DNA of 11,725 nucleotides from Dehalococcoidales bacterium (GTDB taxonomy: Bacteria; Chloroflexota; Dehalococcoidia; Dehalococcoidales; RBG-16-60-22), in NCBI GenBank assembly GCA_030628245.1, contig DAOVRI010000040.1:1-11725 (forward strand), given 5' to 3'. Below the pieces are notes generated by a model. The model was given only the letters and a program-made list of their open reading frames with translations, was not told the origin of the DNA and searched no databases. This document shows, piece by piece, positions 7,209 to 11,725 of the stretch. Each line of letters starts with the position of its first letter. Position 1 is the first letter of the stretch. The translations under genes were made by a program, and so were the position numbers.

Positions 7209-7619
7209 TTAACCGGTGCGCATATTGGACAGCGGGTCGACCGTTGCGGCATTACGTTTCAGGGTTTCTTCTATCCGCGTTTTTAGCACATCGACTCCAA
7301 AAGGCTCGGTCAGATAGCTGTCGGAACCCAGGTTCAGTCCCCTGACCGTGTTGTCGCCGGTACCCCAGGTGCTGAGCATCAGGATGGGGAGCTGCGTCCA
7401 TTGGCGGAGTTGCAGGCAGGTTCCGATTCCATCCAGTGTTGGCATCATGATATCCAGGATGATAAACTCAGGGTCTTCGGAATCGATTGCGTCCCTGAGC
7501 TGGATTCCGGTATGGCGGGTGCTGATTATCTCGTACTCACCATCGTTAAGCTCTTGCTGCAGGAAGTTCATCAATACCGGGTCGGTGGTAATGGTAAGGA
7601 TTTTAGTTTTTGCCAGCAT
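7209..7619 (-). CDS. Orphan single-domain response regulator, degenerate receiver
   Basis: A 136-residue CheY-like receiver without output domain. The phosphoacceptor Asp56 (FIILDIMMPTLDG) and a Ser/Thr at 83-84 (LMLST) are kept. The N-terminal acidic pair is reduced to Thr12-Asp13, and the invariant Lys of the YLTKPFG motif is Glu105 (SYLTEPFG, codon GAG). In the family the Lys contacts the phosphoryl group and is needed for normal phosphorylation-driven switching, so this protein may be locked, or switch differently. The sequence (GLNLGSDSYLTEPFG) resembles receivers of OmpR-type regulators such as the one at 9089-9784. About 14 residues after the fold the protein stops, and a terminator follows, so no DNA-binding domain is encoded. 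AAGGAGG lies 5 nt before the ATG at 7617-7619. No kinase is adjacent; the kinase at 9799-11415 is a possible partner. It could act as a phosphate sink or a protein-protein switch (inference). Confidence 0.9.
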   Translation of the reverse strand: MLAKTKILTITTDPVLMNFLQQELNDGEYEIISTRHTGIQLRDAIDSEDPEFIILDIMMPTLDGIGTCLQLRQWTQLPILMLSTWGTGDNTVRGLNLGSDSYLTEPFGVDVLKTRIEETLKRNAATVDPLSNMRTG

Positions 7620-7756
7620 GTCAGCCTCCTTGGGGTTTTTGTTTTATGTTTCGGTATAAGACTAACATCGGGGCAATAAACAGAGCATAAATGGCCGCGG
7701 GGATAAGATAAATATCTCATTAATGATTGGGCAGGGTGGGGGAGACAATCGTTAAA

Positions 7757-7771
7757 TACGTTCAGAACGTA
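7757..7771. promoter_or_regulatory. 15-bp perfect palindrome, putative operator
   Basis: TACGTTC-A-GAACGTA is a perfect inverted repeat of 7 bp arms around one base. It is about 215 bp before the lipoprotein start and about 138 bp before the receiver gene start on the other strand. Its size and odd centre are typical of a site for a dimeric repressor or activator. It does not match the Gram-positive LexA box (GAAC-N4-GTTC), as the half-sites face the other way. The regulator is unknown. Confidence 0.4.
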
Positions 7772-7785
7772 AATGCGGTTGACAT

Positions 7786-7849
7786 AAAGTATAGATTAAG
7801 AGAAGTTACGTCGTTAGGCCGGACATAGTTTCTCTGCAAAAAGTATAGA
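7786..7849. repeat. Direct repeat pair AAAGTATAGA
   Basis: Identical 10-mers occur at 7786-7795 and 7840-7849, both followed closely by an AAG (ATTAAG and CAAG). The 54-bp period is about five helical turns, which would put both on the same face of the DNA. They may be regulator sites or chance in AT-rich DNA. Confidence 0.35.
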
Positions 7850-7891
7850 CAAGCTGATGAATTAGCGCAAGATAAGAAGTAACCGGCCGCC

Positions 7892-7920
7892 TTGACACTT
7901 ACCTGAGAAAGTAGTAGGAT
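7892..7920 (+). promoter_or_regulatory. Sigma-70-like promoter of the lipoprotein gene
   Basis: A perfect TTGACA (7892-7897), a 17-nt spacer and TAGGAT (7915-7920; four of six) give a start near 7927 and a leader of about 45 nt before the ATG at 7972. A nearby TATAAT at 7926-7931 is too far from this -35 to be its partner. Confidence 0.6.
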
Positions 7921-7971
7921 AGGCATATAATAATACATTTGTCACATGATAATCGTAAGGAGGGATGTATT

Positions 7972-9045
7972 ATGTTGGAAAAAAGAGGGCATAAATGCAT
8001 CTTGATGGCTGTTATAGTGACACTAGTCTTGTTTGTCGCGGGTTGCCAGTGTGGAGCCACGGATACAACACCAGCTCCTGCTCCGACGTTACCTTCGACT
8101 CCCACGCCCGCGCCGGCTCAGGAAGAGACGGCCATGACTCTCTACGAAAACACGGAGCACGGCTTTTCCATTGAGTATCCCGAGGGGTGGGCTGAGAATA
8201 CACGCGGGGCGGGGACAAGTTTACAGTTCCTGTTCAATGAACCCGAAGGGAGTTTATCGGGGGGTGTGACGGTGGAATACAGGCCCGAGGGAATTAGCCT
8301 GGCCGACGCCGTAGCCGAGGTTAAGAAGTACATGGAAGCGATGTCGCATTATGAGCTATTCTACGAGGGTGATATTACCATAGGTGATGGTATCTCTGGC
8401 TACGAAATGATATGCAAAGGTGATATGGGCACTGGAAAAGTGGAGAAGTCAAGATACGTCATCCTGGTGCGGGAGAAGCAGGTTTTGTTTGTCGGGGTAA
8501 GTGGAGAGCCAGACCAATTTGACGAGCGGGAGACGCTGGTAAACGCCGTCATCGACAGCTTCAAACTGCTGTCGTCCTACACCTATGTACCGCCGGCTCC
8601 CAGCCCGGGCGGCACCTATACCAACGCCGAATACGGCTTCTCTATAACTTACCCGGCGGGGTGGGCTGACTATACCACCGGACAGTACGGTGAAATCGTT
8701 GACCTCCGGGCGGCCACGGGAATACCCGAGGTAATGGTCAGGGCGTGGACTGAAGAAGAAACTACTACCCTTGCCGAGTCCGCATCGGGGCTGAAAAGCA
8801 TGTTCAGTGAGCAGCTCGGTGACTATGAGTTTCTTTCCGAAGGTGAGATAGCACTGGACGACGGTACTCCGGCCTATGAGGTTGTGTTCAGCGGTACAAT
8901 GCAGGGGTATCTCCTCACCTGCAAATATGTGATTGTAATCACGGAAGCGAATAGCTTCCTTATAATGGGAATAAGCCTTCCCGGCAGTTTTGAACAGGAT
9001 GAACCGGTCCTGGATGAAGTAATCGGCAGCTTTCACCTGGAATAG
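7972..9045 (+). CDS. Lipoprotein with two tandem PsbP/DcrB-like domains
   Basis: A 357-residue exported lipoprotein. The N-terminus MLEKRGHKCILMAVIVTLVLFVAGC is a lipoprotein signal with lipobox VAGC, so Cys25 would be lipidated and the protein anchored on the outer face of the cytoplasmic membrane. A Pro/Thr/Ala-rich spacer (31-50) follows. Two homologous domains come next: about 57-199 (LYENTEHGFSIEYPEGW) and 216-357 (TYTNAEYGFSITYPAGW). Each ends in an I-x-SF-x-L motif (VIDSFKLL, VIGSFHLE). They are joined by a short Pro-rich linker (205-214). The GFSI-x-YP-x-GW opening is characteristic of PsbP/DcrB/Mog1-like alpha-beta folds, which in bacteria are mostly unassigned extracytoplasmic modules. 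The ATG at 7972 was preferred over a TTG at 7939 because AAGGAGG (7957-7963) lies 8 nt before it and the signal peptide then starts correctly. It has its own upstream promoter. Ligand and function are unknown. Confidence 0.88.
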   Translation: MLEKRGHKCILMAVIVTLVLFVAGCQCGATDTTPAPAPTLPSTPTPAPAQEETAMTLYENTEHGFSIEYPEGWAENTRGAGTSLQFLFNEPEGSLSGGVTVEYRPEGISLADAVAEVKKYMEAMSHYELFYEGDITIGDGISGYEMICKGDMGTGKVEKSRYVILVREKQVLFVGVSGEPDQFDERETLVNAVIDSFKLLSSYTYVPPAPSPGGTYTNAEYGFSITYPAGWADYTTGQYGEIVDLRAATGIPEVMVRAWTEEETTTLAESASGLKSMFSEQLGDYEFLSEGEIALDDGTPAYEVVFSGTMQGYLLTCKYVIVITEANSFLIMGISLPGSFEQDEPVLDEVIGSFHLE

Positions 9046-9066
9046 CCCGGGGAAAAGGGTTTATTA

Positions 9067-9081
9067 TTTACCGCAGGTAAA
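9067..9081. terminator. Short hairpin between convergent genes, possible bidirectional terminator
   Basis: TTTACC (9067-9072) and GGTAAA (9076-9081) form a 6-bp stem with a GCA loop in the 43-bp gap between convergent stop codons. The plus strand continues CTCGATTTTATT and the minus strand AATAATAAA, so the T-run is better on plus. The stem is short, hence the modest confidence. Confidence 0.4.
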
Positions 9082-9088
9082 CTCGATT

Positions 9089-9784
9089 TTATTCTACCGT
9101 CGCCAGGTGGTAGCCCACGCCGGGGATGGTCTGGATATACCTGGGGTTCTTGGGGTCCGCCTCTAGCTTGCGGCGCAGTCGGCCCACGAAGACGCGCAGG
9201 TACTCCTTCTCCGAGGAGTATTCGTTGCCCCAGACGCTCTGTAAAAGCATGGTGTGAGTGAGGACTTTATCGGAGTTCACCGCCAGGTGTTGCAGGAGGG
9301 CATACTCGGTGGGGGTAAGCGTTATTTCTTTGCCGTCAATAGTGACGCGCCTCTTGGCGAAGTTAATCTCCATGCCGTCGCAGACGAAGTTCGACCGTGC
9401 CGGCGCTACGGAGGGGTCGCCGCGGTGACGGAAAGCTGTCTTGATTCTGGCCATCAGCTCGGCGATGCCGAATGGTTTTGTCAGGTAGTCGTCGGCGCCC
9501 AGTTCCAGGCATTTTACTTTATCGTTTTCGTCGCCCCGGGCGCTGAGGATGATGATGGGCACGTCCGACCATTCACGGATGCGCCGGACCACTTCCACGC
9601 CGTCCACCTTGGGCATCATGAGGTCCAGTATTATCAGGTCGACGAAATCTCGCTGCACCGCCTCCAGGGATTCCTCCCCGTCAGTGGCGGTAATTACTTC
9701 GTAGCTGCGTGCCCTGAGGTTGGTACTGAGCAATCTCAGTATCGCCGGGTCATCGTCTACGACGAGGATGTTTTTCTTGTCCAT
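9089..9784 (-). CDS. OmpR/KdpE-family response regulator
   Basis: A 231-residue two-component regulator of usual length. The receiver (about 4-118) has the acidic cluster D10-D12, phosphoacceptor Asp54 (LIILDLMMPKVDG), Ser81 (IIILSARG) and Lys103 (YLTKPFG), so it should be fully competent. The C-terminal winged helix (about 133-228) contains LTPTEYALLQHLA, the recognition-helix region EYLRVFVGRLRRKLE and the terminal hairpin YIQTIPGVGYHL. These closely resemble KdpE among OmpR-type regulators, but no kdp potassium-transport genes are present, so I do not use that name. AAAGGGGGA lies just before the ATG at 9782-9784 and begins right at the stop of the kinase gene, 14 nt upstream. It is therefore the last gene of the kinase operon and the kinase's likely cognate regulator. 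Target genes cannot be read; the palindrome at 7757-7771 is not the direct repeat that OmpR-type regulators usually bind. Confidence 0.96.
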   Translation of the reverse strand: MDKKNILVVDDDPAILRLLSTNLRARSYEVITATDGEESLEAVQRDFVDLIILDLMMPKVDGVEVVRRIREWSDVPIIILSARGDENDKVKCLELGADDYLTKPFGIAELMARIKTAFRHRGDPSVAPARSNFVCDGMEINFAKRRVTIDGKEITLTPTEYALLQHLAVNSDKVLTHTMLLQSVWGNEYSSEKEYLRVFVGRLRRKLEADPKNPRYIQTIPGVGYHLATVE

Positions 9785-9798
9785 AGCTGTGTCCCCCT

Positions 9799-11415
9799 TT
9801 AGTGCACCGGCAGGCTGAAGCTGAACTTGGTGCCCCTGGCCGGTTCGCTTTCCACCCAGATTCTACCGCCATGTGCCTCGACAATACCGCGGCAGATGGC
9901 GAGCCCCAGTCCGGTTCCCTTTCTCCTTCCGGTCTTGCGACCGTCCCCCTGGAAGAAGCGTCCGAATATTTTATGGTGAAGCTCTTCAGGAATGCCGATG
10001 CCTTCATCAGACACGCTCAAAACTACTTCTTTGCCGTTGGGATGAGCTTCGATAGTAATGGTCGTGTTATCCTCGGAGAACTTCACCGCGTTCTCTACAA
10101 GATTGGTCAGCACTTCGCCGATACGGCCGTCATCGATAGCCACCGGCGGCGCTGTATCGGGTATGTCAATGCGCAGGTGGTGCTTGGCGGTCAGGTTATC
10201 CAGTCTGTCTTTAATCGAGTTGATTACCTCGGCGAGTTTGTGGGGCTTTCTCTTGACCTCCAGGGCCTCGGCTTCGAGGCGTGACATCATGAGCAGGTCG
10301 TCCACCAGCCGGGTCAGCGTGTCGGCGTCTTTATCTATGGATGACAGGAAGTCGCGCCGTGTCTGCTCGTCGAAAATGACATCGGGTTGCAGGAGGCTGT
10401 TGGCGGAGCCCTTTATCACGGCCAGCGGGGTGCGCAGTTCGTGAGACACGTTGGCCAGGAACTCGGTGCGCATGGAGTCCAGTTCCTTGAGTGCCCTGGC
10501 GCTCGAAGCCTCCTCGTACAACTGGGCGTTTCGCACGGCGATGGCTATTTCACGGCCTATCCCCGTAAGTAGCTCGATATTATTGGCGCTGAAGTAGTGT
10601 GCGAAGCTGGTAGCTACACCCAGGATGCCGATGCTTTCCCCCAGAATAGTCAGCGGAACACCGGCAAACGAATGGTAACCTCCGTCACCCAGGAAAACAA
10701 GGTTGGCTTCGGCCTCTTTGGTTAGCTCTTCGATTATTTCGGGTTTGGCTTCCCCGAAGATGCGGCCGATAACACCGCTGTCTTTACCGACCTCTTTCGG
10801 CATGGCCTGGACTATCCTCTTGGATAACCCGTGGTGACTCTTCAGCAGCAGGTGGTCGTTCTCATTTAGATAGACGAAATTTGCCTCCAGACCGGTGGAC
10901 TGGGCTACTCTGTCCAGCGCCGAATCTATAATTTTTTGCAGGTCAAGGGACTGTGACACGGCCTGGGATACATTGAGCAGGGTATTGGTGATGCGGTTGT
11001 GCCGCTCCAGTTCTTCTACCAGGTCCCGGTTTTCTATGACCAGGAGCTGCTTCTCCAGGCCGCGGCTGATGACCGAAAGCAGGTTCTCCGGGTCCAGCGG
11101 TTTCTCCAGGTAGGCGAAAGCGCCGCGATTCAGCGATTCCACGGCGTTCTGTACCGAGGAATGGCCGGTCAGCATTATCGCGATGATGTCCGGATGGATT
11201 TCGATGATTCTGGAGAGCAGTTCGGTGCCGTTGGCATCGGGCAGGCTGATATCAAGGATAGCGGCATTGTAGAAACGCTCTTTCAGCCGGGATATCGCCT
11301 CGCCGGCGGAAGGAGCAGTTCCTACCTCGTAGCCCTTGCTTCCCAGAATTCGACTGATGATTTTCAGGAAATCGAGGTCATCATCGACTACCAGTACGCT
11401 TTCGTTAACCTTCAT
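9799..11415 (-). CDS. Hybrid sensor histidine kinase: receiver-GAF-HisKA-HATPase
   Basis: A 538-residue soluble kinase; no membrane segment is visible. Domains in order: an N-terminal receiver (about 5-120; D11-D13, Asp55, Thr83, Lys105 in LEKPLDP); a helical coiled-coil linker (122-155); a GAF sensor domain (about 157-300, with FAGVPLTILGESIGILGV); a HisKA dimerisation domain with His325 in SHELRTP (324-330); and an HATPase_c domain with N box NLVENAVKF (Asn442), G1 DEGIGIP (470-476), F box FGRFF (484-488) and G2 GTGLGLAI (500-507). All catalytic boxes are intact. It probably senses a cytoplasmic small molecule or redox state through GAF, and its receiver may take phosphate from another kinase or tune activity. 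Its ATG (11413-11415) overlaps the end of the preceding receiver gene by 11 bp, so the genes are translationally coupled, and the KdpE-type regulator follows after 14 nt. Confidence 0.96.
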   Translation of the reverse strand: MKVNESVLVVDDDLDFLKIISRILGSKGYEVGTAPSAGEAISRLKERFYNAAILDISLPDANGTELLSRIIEIHPDIIAIMLTGHSSVQNAVESLNRGAFAYLEKPLDPENLLSVISRGLEKQLLVIENRDLVEELERHNRITNTLLNVSQAVSQSLDLQKIIDSALDRVAQSTGLEANFVYLNENDHLLLKSHHGLSKRIVQAMPKEVGKDSGVIGRIFGEAKPEIIEELTKEAEANLVFLGDGGYHSFAGVPLTILGESIGILGVATSFAHYFSANNIELLTGIGREIAIAVRNAQLYEEASSARALKELDSMRTEFLANVSHELRTPLAVIKGSANSLLQPDVIFDEQTRRDFLSSIDKDADTLTRLVDDLLMMSRLEAEALEVKRKPHKLAEVINSIKDRLDNLTAKHHLRIDIPDTAPPVAIDDGRIGEVLTNLVENAVKFSEDNTTITIEAHPNGKEVVLSVSDEGIGIPEELHHKIFGRFFQGDGRKTGRRKGTGLGLAICRGIVEAHGGRIWVESEPARGTKFSFSLPVH

Positions 11416-11725
11416 CGCCTCTCCTGGAACGACGTGACTTTTTGCCGATTTTCATCACGATATCGGCAGCTACGGAAGGGTCGAACGGTTTGTAAAGGCA
11501 GGTAATAGCCGAGGCTTCCTGGGCCTTGTCCAGGGCGTCTTTAACTTCGTTGCGGAATCCGGTCATCATGACCGTGAGGATGTCCGGATTGATTTCCTTC
11601 AGGCGCAGGAGGGTCTCCAGGCCGTCTATGTTCGGCAGCTTGACATCGATAAATGCCATCTGGAGGTCTTTTTCCCGGGCGATGACAACCGCCTCTTCGC
11701 CGCTGCCCGCCGTCAATACTTCGTG
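11405..11725 (-). CDS. Response regulator receiver protein, C-terminal part (cut by right window edge)
   Basis: The visible 106 codons encode most of a receiver domain. The frame is open to the right edge and starts HEVLTAGSGEEA, the usual end of beta-2/start of helix 2, so the acidic pair lies outside the window. The phosphoacceptor Asp is in MAFIDVKLPNIDG, the conserved Thr in TVMMTGF and the Lys in LYKPFDP, all intact. The protein ends soon after helix 5 with a basic tail (GKKSRRSRRGDEG), so in the visible part there is no output domain; a domain N-terminal to the receiver cannot be excluded. KPFDP and the neighbouring hybrid kinase's KPLDP are NtrC-like rather than OmpR-like. The gene overlaps the kinase start by 11 bp, which suggests translational coupling and a shared phosphorelay. 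Confidence 0.9.
   Translation of the reverse strand, partial: HEVLTAGSGEEAVVIAREKDLQMAFIDVKLPNIDGLETLLRLKEINPDILTVMMTGFRNEVKDALDKAQEASAITCLYKPFDPSVAADIVMKIGKKSRRSRRGDEG

Larger units (their letters stand above)
7620..7971. other. 352-bp divergent intergenic region with putative operator and repeats
   Basis: This region separates the minus-strand receiver gene from the plus-strand lipoprotein gene. I see no credible coding frame. It contains a 15-bp perfect palindrome (7757-7771), a 10-bp direct repeat AAAGTATAGA (7786-7795 and 7840-7849, 54 bp apart), an isolated TTGACA at 7779-7784 without a well-placed -10, and the promoter-like pair at 7892-7920 described separately. The density of signals suggests regulated expression of one or both flanking genes, or a short untranslated RNA. 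Confidence 0.45.

Noticed and set aside
7757..7771. LexA/SOS box
   Set aside because: The Gram-positive box is GAAC-N4-GTTC; here the half-sites are in the opposite order with one base between, so the match fails.
7779..7807. Second promoter with TTGACA at 7779-7784
   Set aside because: At 16 to 18 nt spacing no -10-like sequence is present, and TATAGA at 7790-7795 is far too close.
7939..7971. TTG at 7939 as upstream start for the lipoprotein
   Set aside because: It has no ribosome site and would put 11 residues before the signal peptide; AAGGAGG is correctly placed for the ATG at 7972.
7049..7996. Recurrent CATAAATG near 7052, 7685 and 7990
   Set aside because: Three short copies in different contexts, one inside a coding region, with irregular spacing and no flanking similarity; treated as chance.
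8449..9036. Minus-strand open frame (about 195 codons) opposite the lipoprotein gene
   Set aside because: The plus strand has the signal peptide, lipobox and repeated domains; the antisense frame has none of these.
9089..9784. Naming the regulator kdpE
   Set aside because: The C-terminal domain is KdpE-like, but there are no kdpFABC genes and the neighbouring kinase lacks the KdpD N-terminal sensor and membrane segments.
9254..9802. Plus-strand open frame (about 182 codons) opposite the OmpR-type regulator
   Set aside because: The opposite strand carries a complete, motif-perfect response regulator; this frame has no ribosome site or recognisable fold.

Overview
The window looks like bacterial chromosomal DNA of moderate to slightly high GC content. 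Almost every gene has a strong AGGAGG-type ribosome binding site, and genes are tightly spaced within operons. A tungsten/molybdenum-type aldehyde ferredoxin oxidoreductase (an oxygen-sensitive enzyme class), a MmgE/PrpD protein, paired SDR dehydrogenases, a CocE/S15-type hydrolase, PsbP-like lipoproteins and receiver-GAF-histidine kinase hybrids together suggest an anaerobic environmental bacterium. A Chloroflexota/Dehalococcoidia-like lineage is my best guess. This rests on gene content alone, with no phylogenetic marker to confirm it.

Layout. (1) Positions 1-3084, minus strand: a catabolic operon read right to left, aldehyde ferredoxin oxidoreductase, then an SDR oxidoreductase, then a MmgE/PrpD-family protein that runs off the left edge. 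(2) Positions 3085-3193: a short divergent promoter region with overlapping -10 boxes. (3) Positions 3194-5757, plus strand: a second SDR (TTG start) and a CocE/NonD (S15-type) alpha/beta hydrolase. Regions 1 and 3 plausibly act on one substrate family: hydrolysis of an ester or amide, alcohol/ketone/aldehyde oxidation by the SDRs, aldehyde/acid interconversion by the oxidoreductase. The substrate is unknown. (4) Positions 5823-5895, minus: a tRNA-Lys(CTT), with a plausible promoter and a strong hairpin terminator nearby. (5) Positions 6091-6921, minus: a 72-residue unknown protein and an exported 171-residue unknown protein. (6) Positions 7114-7619, minus: a lone receiver-domain protein with an atypical active site (Lys to Glu), followed by a clear terminator. 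(7) Positions 7620-7971: a 352-bp divergent intergenic region with a 15-bp perfect palindrome, a 10-bp direct repeat and a good sigma-70-like promoter. (8) Positions 7972-9045, plus: a lipoprotein made of two tandem PsbP/DcrB-like domains. (9) Positions 9089-11725, minus: a signalling operon with a receiver protein (truncated by the right edge), a receiver-GAF-HisKA-HATPase hybrid kinase and an OmpR/KdpE-type response regulator.

The right half is therefore dominated by phosphorelay parts: four receiver domains in about 4.5 kb, one of them degenerate. The left half is a divergently transcribed oxidoreductase/hydrolase cluster. I saw no CRISPR array, transposase, integrase, rRNA or phage gene. 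I found no clearly unprecedented system. The most unusual points are the degenerate orphan receiver, the hydrolase without a recognisable catalytic His motif, the SDR with substituted cofactor and catalytic motifs, and the palindrome-bearing intergenic region.
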